28,824 nucleotides of DNA from CAMYLR01 sp041577935 (GCA_041577935.1 JBFGIA010000018.1:1-28824); one strand, 5' to 3'; positions 1 to 7,669 are shown, numbered from the stretch's first letter. Notes: generated from the letters alone by a model not told the origin. Numbers and translations: made by a program.

Positions 1-46
1 CCCGTTTGACCGCTTCGGTATCCCTCCATTGATCCCCGAGCAGTAG

Positions 47-72
47 CGTGGCCACCCGACGAGTAGGCCACG
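47..72. repeat. Short inverted repeat downstream of tRNA-Thr
   Basis: Seven-base arms (CGTGGCC at 47-53 and GGCCACG at 66-72) enclose a 12-base loop, just past the 3' end of the minus-strand tRNA-Thr. It could form a hairpin in the tRNA precursor and help termination or processing. No run of T follows on the minus strand, so it does not meet the criteria for an intrinsic terminator. The rest of 1-78 shows nothing else I can support. Confidence 0.3.
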
Positions 73-78
73 GCAATC

Positions 79-154
79 TGGAGCCGATGACCAGACTCGA
101 ACTGGTAACCTGCTGCTTACAAGGCAGCTGCTCTACCAATTGAGCTACATCGGC
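79..154 (-). tRNA. tRNA-Thr (anticodon TGT)
   Basis: Read on the minus strand, this 76-base stretch folds as a complete cloverleaf. The acceptor arms are GCCGATG and CATCGGC, the D-arm contains GCTC...GAGC, and the anticodon stem GCTGC/GCAGC holds the loop CTTGTAA. The T-arm is ACCAG-TTCGAGT-CTGGT. The middle of the anticodon loop is TGT, which decodes ACA threonine codons. A discriminator T is followed by a genome-encoded CCA at the 3' end (79-81 on the plus strand). It lies downstream of cysS on the same strand but has its own promoter at 250-277. Confidence 0.96.
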
Positions 155-249
155 TACCGGGTCTCTCTCCCCACTGAGCACTCGGCACCGACCGAGGGCG
201 CGCCGCACCGCCCTCCTGGACGCATTACGCCTGAAAGTAAAGAATGCCA

Positions 250-277
250 AATATAAGGCTAGCTTCGCAGATGTCAA
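250..277 (-). promoter_or_regulatory. Sigma70-type promoter for tRNA-Thr
   Basis: On the minus strand a perfect -35 box TTGACA (272-277) is followed by 16 bases and the -10-like TATATT (250-255). This predicts transcription from about 242 and an 88-base leader before the tRNA at 154. The promoter starts only about 20 bases past the cysS stop, so the tRNA need not depend on the upstream operon. No cysS terminator is visible. The rest of 155-296 holds only a small CTCGG/CCGAG hairpin in the predicted leader. Confidence 0.55.
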
Positions 278-296
278 CACCCCCCAGGGCAGGAGC

Positions 297-1697
297 TTAG
301 ACCTTCTTCCAGCGCACCCCTTGGGCCGTATCCTCGAGCACCACGCCGCGGCCGGCCAACTCCTCCCGGATGGCGTCCGCGCGCGTGTAGTCACCGGCCT
401 TACGCGCGGCTTCGCGAGCCGAGATCAGGGCCTCGATGTCGGCGCTGATCTCGGCCTCGCCCGGGTCCGGCGTCAGTACGTCGTAGATGCTATCAAAGGT
501 GTCCAGAAAGACCGCAAGCTGATCGCGATCAGCGGTCGTGGCTTGTCCCGCGTCGAGTGCTCGGTTCACATCCCGGACCCACTCGAAAACCGCCGCCAAT
601 GCGCGGCTCGAGTTGAGATCATCGTCCAGCGCAGAATCAAACTCGGCGGCCGCCTGCTGCGTGCGGCGCACCAGCTCGTCATTCGGCGTTTCGCCGGCTG
701 GAAGCTGCCGCAACCGGTCCGTGAAGTCCGCCAGCCGCTCGAGCGCCGCGGCCGCCTGGTCAAGCCCGGCGAAGGTAAAGTTGAGTTGAGACCGGTAATG
801 GACGGACAGCAGCAGATATCGGATCACCCGCGGCCGGTAACCGCGGTCCAATAAGTCCCTGAGCGTGTAGAAGTTGCCGAGTGACTTGGACATCTTCTGA
901 CCGTCGACGATGAGGTGCTCGGCGTGGACCCAGTAGCGGACGAACGATCTCCCGGTTGCCGCCTCGGATTGGGCGATCTCGTTCTCGTGATGCGGAAAGA
1001 CGTTGTCGACCCCGCCAGTATGGATATCAAACGACTCGCCTAGATAGGCCATCGACATCGCAGAGCACTCGATGTGCCACCCTGGCCGGCCGCGGCCGAG
1101 ACTCGTGTCCCACCCTTGCTCCTCCGGCTTAGCGGCCTTCCAGAGCGCGAAATCCTTGGGGCTCTCCTTGTCGTATTCATCCGAATCGACTCGCGCACCG
1201 TCTCGCATCTCCGAGAGATCGACGCGGGAGAGCTTGCCATAGTCAGGGAAGGTGGAGATCCGGAAGTAGATCGAGCCGTCGTCCGTCGTGTACGTGTGCC
1301 CGTTGTCCCGCAGTCGCTCGACCAACCTGACCATCGCCTCGATGTGATCGGTGGCGGCGGGATACTCCTCGGCAGGGTCGATCCGCAAGGTCGCCAAATC
1401 TTCGAAGAACGCCCGCTTGTACGGCTCCGTGTAATCGCCGATCGACACCCCGGCCTGACTCGCCTTGCGGATGATCTTGTCGTCGACGTCGGTCACGTTC
1501 ATGACCTGGATGACGTCGTAGCTCCGGTGCTTGAGCACCCGTCGCAACAGATCCTCGAACAGGAATGTTCGAAGATTACCGATGTGGGCAAAGTCGTGAA
1601 CCGTGGGACCACAGGTGTAGATCTGCACCCGGTTCGGATCCAACGGTTCGAACTCGACCGTCTCGCGTCGCAACGTGTCGTACAGCCTGAGCCCCAT
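297..1697 (-). CDS. cysS: Cysteine--tRNA ligase
   Basis: This 466-residue class I aminoacyl-tRNA synthetase charges tRNA-Cys in the cytoplasm. Length and motifs are typical of the family. The HIGH-type motif HIGN is at residues 38-41 and KMSKS at 268-272. The family's zinc site appears as C29, C211, H236 and E240, in the contexts YTCGP, WHIECSAM and HHENE. The C-terminal 130 residues are the helical anticodon-binding part. The ATG at 1697 begins only two bases after the stop of the mscS-like gene, so it is probably translationally coupled and last in the padR-nfeD-SPFH-mscS-cysS operon. The nearest Shine-Dalgarno-like GGAGG is about 18 bases upstream, farther than usual. The identification is secure. 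The association with membrane genes may be simple operon packing. Confidence 0.98.
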   Translation of the reverse strand: MGLRLYDTLRRETVEFEPLDPNRVQIYTCGPTVHDFAHIGNLRTFLFEDLLRRVLKHRSYDVIQVMNVTDVDDKIIRKASQAGVSIGDYTEPYKRAFFEDLATLRIDPAEEYPAATDHIEAMVRLVERLRDNGHTYTTDDGSIYFRISTFPDYGKLSRVDLSEMRDGARVDSDEYDKESPKDFALWKAAKPEEQGWDTSLGRGRPGWHIECSAMSMAYLGESFDIHTGGVDNVFPHHENEIAQSEAATGRSFVRYWVHAEHLIVDGQKMSKSLGNFYTLRDLLDRGYRPRVIRYLLLSVHYRSQLNFTFAGLDQAAAALERLADFTDRLRQLPAGETPNDELVRRTQQAAAEFDSALDDDLNSSRALAAVFEWVRDVNRALDAGQATTADRDQLAVFLDTFDSIYDVLTPDPGEAEISADIEALISAREAARKAGDYTRADAIREELAGRGVVLEDTAQGVRWKKV

Positions 1698-1699
1698 CG

Positions 1700-2548
1700 C
1701 TAGCTCTGCGCCAAACCTCCAGAGCTTCCCGATCCCAGCTCGCCCTTGTGCCAGATCGTCCGTTGCGGAAACGGAATCTCGATCCCCTCGGCATCAAACC
1801 GATGTTTGATCCGGCGCCGCAGCTCGCGAGCCACGTCCCACTGCTTTAGCGGCAGAGTGCGGGCCATCATGCGGATCACCACGGCTGAATCGGTGAACGC
1901 CTCCACCCCGGGCACGGTGGGCGTCTCGAGCAATAGAACTCCAAACACCGGGTCATCACTCAGCTCGACACCTATTTCCTCCAACACGGTGATCACCCGA
2001 TCTGGATCTTCCCCATACCCAACACCGATCTCTAGCACCGTCCGCGACCACTCCTTGGTCTTGTTGGAGACGACGCGGATGTCGCCGTTGGGGACAACGT
2101 GAACGGTGCCACGAACATCGCGAAGAATCGTCGTTCGCAAGTTGACCTCCTCGACAACACCGCTGACGCCGGCTGTGTCGATCGCGTCCCCCAAGGCGTA
2201 CTGGTTCTCGAGTAAAATGAAGAAACCACTGATGATGTCCTTGACGAGCGTCTGAGCACCGAAACCAACCGCTAACCCGGCGATTCCAGCGGTTGCCAGG
2301 ATCGGCGCGAGCGAGATCCCAAACTCCTGTGCGATCATCATCAATGTGACCGCGACGATGACGAGGATCCCAGTCGTGGTAAACACGGTGGCCAGCGTTT
2401 TGGCGCGCTGTCGAGCTTCATCGGTGTCGTCACCCGAAGCCCGAGCGATCCGTGCTCGCACCCCTCTCAGGACGAGGTAGGCCGCCGTCCCGCCCAACAG
2501 CACCAACCCGATCCGGGCCGCGCGCAGAGTTACTTCGTTCCAATCCAT
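1700..2548 (-). CDS. MscS-family mechanosensitive ion channel
   Basis: This 282-residue small-conductance mechanosensitive channel would open under membrane tension to release solutes during hypo-osmotic shock. I see two N-terminal membrane helices (about residues 6-26 and 54-75). They are followed by the glycine- and alanine-rich pore helix (about 83-105, GIAGLAVGFGAQTLVKD), the family signature. The beta domain follows, with the conserved VVPNGDI segment, then the alpha/beta vestibule. The short form with three membrane helices matches the basic MscS plan. I chose the ATG at 2548. A TTG two codons upstream (2554) is also possible, and neither has a clear ribosome-binding site. It follows the SPFH gene by about 45 bases and precedes cysS by 2 bases, so it is mid-operon. 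Confidence 0.93.
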   Translation of the reverse strand: MDWNEVTLRAARIGLVLLGGTAAYLVLRGVRARIARASGDDTDEARQRAKTLATVFTTTGILVIVAVTLMMIAQEFGISLAPILATAGIAGLAVGFGAQTLVKDIISGFFILLENQYALGDAIDTAGVSGVVEEVNLRTTILRDVRGTVHVVPNGDIRVVSNKTKEWSRTVLEIGVGYGEDPDRVITVLEEIGVELSDDPVFGVLLLETPTVPGVEAFTDSAVVIRMMARTLPLKQWDVARELRRRIKHRFDAEGIEIPFPQRTIWHKGELGSGSSGGLAQS

Positions 2549-2594
2549 GGCCAATGGTGCGAAGGTAGGGTCAATCAGGCCATGTCACAAACGG

Positions 2595-3554
2595 TTACTC
2601 CGAGGCAGGCGCGGGTGGCGAAGACGAGGCTGCCGTCGTCGACCCACCGTCAGTGCCAAAGACCTCGCGTATCGCTCCCAAGCTGCCGAGCACGCCCGTT
2701 ACCTCCAGCGGCAGGAAGAGCTTGGTCGCCTGCCCATCGGCGATCCCCTGGAGGGCGTCCAGGTACCGGATCGCGATCAGGTCAGGGGTCGGATCACCGG
2801 TGTGGATCGCGCCAAACACCCGCTCGATCGCCCGGCCCTCGCCCTCAGCCACCGTCTCGAACTCGTAGCGCTTGCCTTCAGCAACCCGCTTGATCGCTTC
2901 GGCTTCTCCCTCCGCCTCCAGGATCTGTTTCTGCTTCACCCCTTCGGCACGCAGGATCGCCGAACGCTTCTCGCCCTCGGCTTCGGTGACAACCGCGCGG
3001 CGAAGCCGTTCGGCTTTCATCTGACGGTGCATTGCATCCGTCACGTCGGGCGGTGGCTCGATGCGTTGGATTTCGACCCGCACCACACGGCTTCCCCATT
3101 TGTCGGTCGCGTCGTCGAGAATCTCTCGCAGTTTTGCATTGATGAGCTCACGTGAGATCAGCGCATCGTCGAGCTGGAGATCGCCGACGACGTTACGCAG
3201 ATTCGTCTGAGCGAGTTTCGTCACCGCCAAAATGAAATCCCCTACGTTGTAGAGCAGCTTTACCGGATCTGTGGGCTCGTAGTAGATCACCGCGTCTACG
3301 GTCACCACCACGTTATCCTTGGTGATCACCTCCTGCGGCGGTACGTCGACCACTTGCTCCCGCATGTCGACTTTTAGCAGTCGTTTGACGAATGGCATCA
3401 CCCATCGAAGACCGGAGTCTACGGTGGTTTCGTATTTGCCGAGGATCTCGACTAGTCCTTTTTCGTAGGGTCGAACGATGCGAAACCCGGTGGCGGCCAC
3501 AAATACGAGCACCACGGCCATGAAGACAAATAGCACAACAATCGGGTCCATCAT
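2595..3554 (-). CDS. SPFH/stomatin-like membrane protein (QmcA type)
   Basis: This 319-residue protein has one N-terminal membrane helix (about residues 5-24) and an SPFH (band 7) domain (about 24-185) with the typical IVRPYEKG start and an EVITKDNV segment. A coiled coil rich in Ala, Glu and Lys (about 185-245) contains repeated RAEGVKQ/EAEGEAEA-like units, and the tail is Ser/Ala/Pro rich. Stomatin-family proteins oligomerise and organise membrane microdomains. Many are paired with an NfeD protein, and here the NfeD-like gene lies 25 bases upstream in the same operon. Two ATG codons (3554 and 3551) follow the purine-rich AAAGGGGGG. The second has better spacing, so the true start may be 3551. 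The family is clear; the specific biological role is inferred from the pairing. Confidence 0.92.
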   Translation of the reverse strand: MMDPIVVLFVFMAVVLVFVAATGFRIVRPYEKGLVEILGKYETTVDSGLRWVMPFVKRLLKVDMREQVVDVPPQEVITKDNVVVTVDAVIYYEPTDPVKLLYNVGDFILAVTKLAQTNLRNVVGDLQLDDALISRELINAKLREILDDATDKWGSRVVRVEIQRIEPPPDVTDAMHRQMKAERLRRAVVTEAEGEKRSAILRAEGVKQKQILEAEGEAEAIKRVAEGKRYEFETVAEGEGRAIERVFGAIHTGDPTPDLIAIRYLDALQGIADGQATKLFLPLEVTGVLGSLGAIREVFGTDGGSTTAASSSPPAPASE

Positions 3555-3579
3555 GCCCCCCTTTCTCGATTATGAGTCA

Positions 3580-4374
3580 TCATTGATCTGCCGAGGCCAC
3601 GACCAATCGCGCTCCGCGAATGCCGACGACCACGACGTGAGCACCGGGCTCGAGCGGTTGGCCATCGGTAGTCGCACGCCACTCCTCGGTCTCGACACGC
3701 ACCATTCCGGTCGCAGTTTTGGCATCAACCCGCGCTGTCACAACACCGCGGCTATTGAGGTATCGATTGGCTCCGATCGCGACGGCAGCCTCGTCCTGAT
3801 GGCTCATGAACTGGCGCACGTAGGCCAACGCGAGGCCAGACACAACGAAGAACACCAACCACTGAGCCAACAGTTGAACACCCAGCCACGCCAGCACCGC
3901 CGCCGCGACCGCGCCGACGGAGAACGGCAGCAAGAAAAAGCTGGCCGTGAAGATCTCACCCAATCCCATGATGATCGCCAGACCCGTCCACAACCAACGC
4001 CACGTCACGTTGGTGGCAGGATCGCCACCGGCGGCAATCGTCAGCGCCAATCCACCGGCGGCCAAGACCAAGACTACAAAGCCGGCAGCCGCGAAACGGG
4101 CTTGCCGGTTGCGGGCCGTCCTGCCCGTCGTGACCTCTTGCCACGAGGGGACCTGCCCCGTGGACAAGCGCCGCTCGGCTGCCCACGCTTCGGCAAATGC
4201 CGGCAGATCCGGCCCTACGACCGCATGCGCCGATCGCCCCTCCGCCAACACCTGAATCAGGTGTTGCTGGAGCTCGGCTCGCATCTCGGTCACCGCCTCG
4301 GGGGGCACCCCCGTCTCGCGCCAGTAGCGCTCGCAATCGGAAACGACCGTCACCATGTCGTTGTGATCAGACAT
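3580..4374 (-). CDS. HAAS-like domain fused to NfeD-family membrane protein
   Basis: This 264-residue protein appears to join two modules. Residues about 10-75 form a helical region (YWRETG, then EMRAELQQHL, then a DLPAFAEAWAAER helix) resembling the HAAS/DUF1700-type domain usually encoded next to PadR regulators. Residues about 92-190 hold four or five membrane helices. Residues about 195-262 fit the NfeD C-terminal OB fold (SRGVVTARVD, VETEEWRATTDGQ, GAHVVVVGIRG). NfeD proteins partner stomatin-like SPFH proteins, and an SPFH gene follows by 25 bases. The ATG at 4374 overlaps the padR stop by 8 bases and has GGAGGG four bases upstream. The NfeD part is confident. The HAAS assignment rests on helix pattern and the PadR context, so it is an inference. 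Confidence 0.82.
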   Translation of the reverse strand: MSDHNDMVTVVSDCERYWRETGVPPEAVTEMRAELQQHLIQVLAEGRSAHAVVGPDLPAFAEAWAAERRLSTGQVPSWQEVTTGRTARNRQARFAAAGFVVLVLAAGGLALTIAAGGDPATNVTWRWLWTGLAIIMGLGEIFTASFFLLPFSVGAVAAAVLAWLGVQLLAQWLVFFVVSGLALAYVRQFMSHQDEAAVAIGANRYLNSRGVVTARVDAKTATGMVRVETEEWRATTDGQPLEPGAHVVVVGIRGARLVVASADQ

Positions 4375-4720
4375 CGCGCCCTCCTCTTAAGACCGTCTCA
4401 ACTCCGATCGACAACTCCCGCCACTCTCGAGTCCACTCGTCGAGCCGGTCACGGCCGAGCTCGGCGATGCGGTAGTACTTGCGCCGGGGCCCCTCCCGCG
4501 ACGCGACCTGATAACCCTCGACCAGACCCTGCTTCTGGAGCCGGCTCAACAGCGGATAGATGCTGCCCTCGCTCACCAAGCCCAGGCCACGCTCGCGGAG
4601 CTTCTGAGCCATCTCGTAGCCGTAGCTTGGCTCTTCAGCGACGATCGCCAGCAGGCACATGTCGAGAACGCCCTTGAGAAGCTGAGAACTGCGTTCGGTG
4701 CTGACCGCCCTGGCTACCAT
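4367..4720 (-). CDS. PadR-family transcriptional regulator
   Basis: This 117-residue protein fits the short PadR class. It has a winged-helix DNA-binding core with the family signatures LLKGVLDMCLLAIVAE, SYGYEMAQKL, EGSIYPLLSRLQKQGLV and the wing REGPRRKYYRI. A C-terminal helix for dimerisation follows (about residues 85-112). PadR proteins usually repress their own operons, often with a membrane partner carrying a HAAS domain. Here the next gene, overlapping by 8 bases, carries such a domain. I place the start at the ATG at 4720 because a promoter at 4728-4756 would begin transcription at about that base. The in-frame ATG at 4729 falls inside the predicted -10 box. The open frame extends further upstream to 4807 but through the operator, so that part is not credited. 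It is the first gene of the operon ending with cysS. Confidence 0.93.
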   Translation of the reverse strand: MVARAVSTERSSQLLKGVLDMCLLAIVAEEPSYGYEMAQKLRERGLGLVSEGSIYPLLSRLQKQGLVEGYQVASREGPRRKYYRIAELGRDRLDEWTREWRELSIGVETVLRGGRDV

Positions 4721-4727
4721 GCAAGAC

Positions 4728-4756
4728 ATGATACCAAATCTAACCTTGCAATGCAA
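4728..4756 (-). promoter_or_regulatory. Promoter of the padR-nfeD-SPFH-mscS-cysS operon
   Basis: On the minus strand TTGCAT (4751-4756) is separated by 17 bases from TATCAT (4728-4733), which matches the -10 consensus at five of six positions. Seven bases then lead directly to the ATG at 4720, so the predicted transcript is leaderless or nearly so. The -35 hexamer lies inside the palindrome at 4743-4759. This is a prediction from sequence only. Confidence 0.55.
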
Positions 4757-4759
4757 GGT
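4743..4759. promoter_or_regulatory. Perfect palindrome, probable PadR operator
   Basis: ACCTTGCA and TGCAAGGT are exact reverse complements flanking a single central A, giving a 17-base palindrome with 8-base arms. It covers the -35 region of the promoter reading into padR, the expected place for an autorepressor site. A partial half-site (TGCAAGA) recurs at 4720-4726, near the predicted start of transcription. Assignment to PadR is by position. The remaining bases up to 4852 hold a T-run on the minus strand at about 4767-4773 but no convincing hairpin. Confidence 0.6.
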
Positions 4760-4852
4760 ACCGGCGAAAAAAAGCGCTTCTCGCTCCCCGGCGGCGCGAA
4801 TCGTCAAGTGAATTGTTGGAGGCTTGTGCTCTGGGTGAGGAGGGAGCCGCTT

Positions 4853-5356
4853 CTAGTCGTCGGTGAGCCGGAGCTCGGTCAGCACCCAGCGACCGCGCAC
4901 CTGGCGCGTACTCGCGAAGACGCGATCGGTACGAGGCTCTTCAGCGGGTCCTTCGCGATACACTCGTTCGCCTACCGCGTAAGCCGTTCCACTGTCTGCG
5001 TCATAATGGGTCGACGCCGGGAACCGGAGCTCGATCTCGTCGCTCGAGTCAAACAGGTCCTGCAGCAGGTACTGTAGTTGGCTGGCTGCCAACCGCTGGT
5101 TCACACGCTCCCTTTGAATCACCACGTACACGCGCCCATCGCGAGCCAGCTGGGCGATCTCACGGGCGTTGCCCGACTGCCAGAAGTTCGCAAGCTGATC
5201 ATAGGTCTCTTGGAGGGAGGTCGGCACGGGCGGCACCTGGGGCTGGAACTGAGCACCAACCGGTTGCTGACCGATCTCTTGGGCGTCGACCGACGTCGCG
5301 CTGACCACCACGACAGCGGCCGTCAACACGGCAAGGGAGGAGAGCTTGTTGGTCAT
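4853..5356 (-). CDS. Secreted hypothetical protein, possibly NTF2-like
   Basis: This 167-residue protein has a clear Sec signal peptide: MTNKL, a hydrophobic stretch at about 8-20, and probable cleavage after VDA at residue 25. The mature part is about 140 residues. A Gln/Pro-rich linker leads into a helix-then-strands region (LANFWQSGNAREIAQLAR, then YVVIQRER, then TAYAVGERVYREG and GRWVLTELRLTDD). That order resembles small NTF2-like alpha/beta proteins, but this is pattern matching only. I do not recognise a function. It is the last gene of the smpB-to-pyrE operon, 17 bases after pyrE. An AGGAAAG sequence including the pyrE stop region lies about 12 bases before its ATG. The export signal sets it apart from the cytoplasmic pyrimidine enzymes upstream. 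Confidence 0.85.
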   Translation of the reverse strand: MTNKLSSLAVLTAAVVVVSATSVDAQEIGQQPVGAQFQPQVPPVPTSLQETYDQLANFWQSGNAREIAQLARDGRVYVVIQRERVNQRLAASQLQYLLQDLFDSSDEIELRFPASTHYDADSGTAYAVGERVYREGPAEEPRTDRVFASTRQVRGRWVLTELRLTDD

Positions 5357-5373
5357 CGGCTATGAGTACTTTC

Positions 5374-6000
5374 CTACGCTGGCTTTGTTCCCGCCCCGCT
5401 GGGTCGACTTCCGGGCTTTTCGAGCTCGAGCCCGGTGGCACACTGGGGACACCGGTCCGGTGCCACCTGAACACCTTCCAGGGTGACGAGCGCCGCCGAG
5501 GGGACGCGCCACTGGACCTCGCCCCCAGATCGATCGACTAGCGTGGCCACGCCGACGACCTGAGCCTGGTGACGCTCGAGCAACTCGACCAGCTCACGCA
5601 ATGAGCCAGCGGTAGTCACGACGTCTTCGACCGCTACCACCGGTTCATCGGCCCGCAAGCCAAAGCCGCGGCGAAACGCCAACCGTCCGTCTTTTGGCTC
5701 CCGCTCGGCCCAGATCGAGCGGCAGCCCCACGCGCGAGCGACTTCGTAGCCCAGCGTGATCGCGCCCAGCGCAGGCGAGGCTATTGTCGCCGGCGGCGTA
5801 TCCACGCGCGGCGACAATAGCGCCACCAGATCCCGCGCCGCGGATTGAACCAGATCAGGACGTTCCAGTAGCCGGGCGCACTGCACGTACTCGGGGCTAT
5901 GAAGCCCGCTCGAAAGCTCGAAGTGACCCCGTGTGACGGCTCCGATCGCCATCAGTCGATCGAGCCATCCACGCCCGTCCGGGGTGCGCCCGCTGCTCAC
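5374..6000 (-). CDS. pyrE: Orotate phosphoribosyltransferase
   Basis: This 208-residue enzyme transfers the ribose phosphate of PRPP to orotate, giving orotidine 5'-phosphate, the penultimate step of UMP synthesis. The PRPP-binding loop reads VVAVEDVVTTAGS at residues 121-133. The substrate region FELSSGLHSPEYVQC is at 27-41 and AEREPKDGRLAFRRG at 98-112. The C-terminus has a short CPQC tail (184-187) followed by LELEKPGS, which I associate with one subgroup of bacterial PyrE enzymes. The GTG start at 6000 overlaps the pyrF stop as GTGA, indicating translational coupling. It sits next to pyrF, pyrD and pyrK, which confirms its role. Confidence 0.96.
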   Translation of the reverse strand: MSSGRTPDGRGWLDRLMAIGAVTRGHFELSSGLHSPEYVQCARLLERPDLVQSAARDLVALLSPRVDTPPATIASPALGAITLGYEVARAWGCRSIWAEREPKDGRLAFRRGFGLRADEPVVAVEDVVTTAGSLRELVELLERHQAQVVGVATLVDRSGGEVQWRVPSAALVTLEGVQVAPDRCPQCATGLELEKPGSRPSGAGTKPA

Positions 6001-6704
6001 GCGACGAGCTCGGCCTGAATTCTAGCCACAGCGGCGGCGGGATCTTGCGCCCCGGTCACCGCCCGTCCCACCACTATGTATGAGGCGCCGGCCTTCAGGG
6101 CCGCCTGCGGCGTCGCCGTTCGCGCCTGCCCGCTGTGGTTGGCAACCGACCAGGCCGGTCTGATGCCAGGAACGACCAACAGCGGGGCCGGCCCGAGCGC
6201 AGTCCGCAACCGAGCCGCGTCGCTGGCTGCGCAGACGCAACCGTCGATGCCCGAATCGATGGCCATCTCCGCCAGCGCCGTAACGGCGTCACTCAGCGAC
6301 CTGGCTCCGGGGCCGACAATCCGAGCGTAATCGTCTTCGTCCAGGCTGGTGAGCACGGTTACCGCAAGCAGTCGCAATTCGTGGTCCCCGACGTCCGCAG
6401 CTCGCCGGGCGGACTCGAGCATCTCGACACCACCAGCCGCGTGCAACGTGACCAAGTCGACCCCTAGGTCGGCCGCGCCCGCCACCGCACCGGCAACCGT
6501 CGCCGGGGTGTCGTGCAACTTGAGATCGAGAAACACCCTGTAGCCAGCAACGATGAGCTCCCGAACGAACGGTGGTCCGACTCGCGCGTACAGAACGCTT
6601 CCCACCTTGTAGCGCTCGACCAGACCCGCCAGCGACGCTACGCACTGCTCTGCATCGGCAACGGTCTCGTGATCGAGCGCGACGATCAGCGGTGATGAAT
6701 TCAA
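5997..6704 (-). CDS. pyrF: Orotidine 5'-phosphate decarboxylase
   Basis: This enzyme of 235 residues, counted from the proposed TTG start, decarboxylates OMP to UMP. The catalytic charge network is visible: D11 (VALDHE), K33 (YKVG) and the DLKLHD block with D60, K62 and D65. Phosphate-binding elements near the C-terminus are VVPGIRPAW and ASYIVVGRAVTGA. The open frame extends 40 codons further to 6824, but that part lies antisense-frame inside pyrD and looks noncoding, rich in Arg. The TTG at 6704 overlaps the pyrD stop (TTGA), is preceded by GGACGGG, and places the first beta strand where the family has it. A TTG at 6713 is the alternative. Confidence 0.94.
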   Translation of the reverse strand: MNSSPLIVALDHETVADAEQCVASLAGLVERYKVGSVLYARVGPPFVRELIVAGYRVFLDLKLHDTPATVAGAVAGAADLGVDLVTLHAAGGVEMLESARRAADVGDHELRLLAVTVLTSLDEDDYARIVGPGARSLSDAVTALAEMAIDSGIDGCVCAASDAARLRTALGPAPLLVVPGIRPAWSVANHSGQARTATPQAALKAGASYIVVGRAVTGAQDPAAAVARIQAELVA

Positions 6705-7669
6705 CCCGTCCAAACGGCTGGCTCGGCCAATCGGCCTTCTCGATGCGCGGTTCCACTGAGTTCGGCGATCGTCGTGTCGCGCTGAACGCAATAACGCTCT
6801 AGGCCGGCGATGATTTCTACGCACGCTAGCGGGTTTACAAACGCTGCCGTGCCGACCTGGACCGCCTGAGCTCCGGCCAACAGGTACTGAAGCGCGTCAC
6901 GCCAGGTCGCGATTCCACCGACCCCGAAAATCGGGAGATCAGGAAACGCGGCACGCACCTTATAAGTCCAATAGACGCCGATCGGGAGTATCGCCGGTCC
7001 CGACAGTCCACCCGAACCTGTTCCCAGCACCGGTCGTCGTTTTTCGACGTCGATCTGCATGCCGTACAGCGTGTTGATGAGCGACACTCCATCGACGCCC
7101 TCATCCAAGGCACACCCGGCGAACGGAACGACATCGGTCACATTTGGCGACAACTTGACGAATACCGGCAACGAGGTCTCCTGTCGTACGCCCCGAACCG
7201 CGGCTTGGAACTGACTCCGATCACAGCCGATGTTTGTTCCCCCTTCCTTCACGTTCGGGCAAGACACGTTCACCTCGATTCCGGCACACCCGATGTGTTC
7301 CCGATCGCCCTCGACTCTGGCGGCGATCGCGCGGTATTCGTCAGGAGAATTCCCGGCGATGTTGACGAGCATCTTGGCGGCCCCGACAGTCGCCTTCAAG
7401 TCCGGCACTTTCTCCTTTACAAAAGCCTCCCAACCGACGTTAGCGAGCCCGATCGAGTTGATCATCCCGGTCGATGTTTCCGCCACCCGAGGCGCTGGGT
7501 TCCCATCCCGCGGCTCGACAAACAACGTCTTGGTAACAAAACCCCCGAGCCAAGCCAGCGGGAAGAAGTGCTCGAACTCGGAGCCGTACCCAAATGTGCC
7601 GCTGGCCGCGAGCACCGGGTTTTGAAAGGTGATTGGGCCGCAGTCAACGGCGAGTCGTTCGCTGCTCAC
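6701..7669 (-). CDS. pyrD: Dihydroorotate dehydrogenase class 1B, catalytic subunit
   Basis: This 322-residue FMN enzyme oxidises dihydroorotate to orotate. Family features are NPVLAASGTFGYG near residue 18, the substrate loop NVSCPNVKEGG with the class 1 catalytic cysteine C137, and the C-terminal FMN-phosphate region GVGGIATWRDAL. The class 1B assignment comes from that cysteine and from the directly adjacent PyrK electron-transfer subunit. I start it at the GTG at 7669, which overlaps the pyrK stop as GTGA. The frame's 78 extra upstream codons read through pyrK in another frame and look noncoding. It works as a heterotetramer with PyrK in related enzymes, passing electrons to NAD. Confidence 0.96.
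   Translation of the reverse strand: MSSERLAVDCGPITFQNPVLAASGTFGYGSEFEHFFPLAWLGGFVTKTLFVEPRDGNPAPRVAETSTGMINSIGLANVGWEAFVKEKVPDLKATVGAAKMLVNIAGNSPDEYRAIAARVEGDREHIGCAGIEVNVSCPNVKEGGTNIGCDRSQFQAAVRGVRQETSLPVFVKLSPNVTDVVPFAGCALDEGVDGVSLINTLYGMQIDVEKRRPVLGTGSGGLSGPAILPIGVYWTYKVRAAFPDLPIFGVGGIATWRDALQYLLAGAQAVQVGTAAFVNPLACVEIIAGLERYCVQRDTTIAELSGTAHREGRLAEPAVWTG

Noticed and set aside
1074..1703. 209-codon plus-strand open frame opposite cysS
   Set aside because: Antisense to the conserved synthetase core, with no family features.
3478..4677. 399-codon plus-strand open frame opposite the SPFH, NfeD and PadR genes
   Set aside because: It lies antisense to three genes with clear families, is rich in Arg, Pro and Gly with no recognisable domain, and looks like a shadow of high-GC coding sequence.
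4764..4800. Possible terminator of the secreted-protein gene (T-run on the minus strand)
   Set aside because: The only nearby stem relies on several G-U and A-T pairs using the T-run itself, and it lies about 70 bases past the stop. I could not support it.
6705..6824. N-terminal extension of pyrF
   Set aside because: These 40 codons overlap pyrD in another frame, are Arg-rich, and precede the normal family start. The TTG at 6704 overlapping the pyrD stop is the better start.
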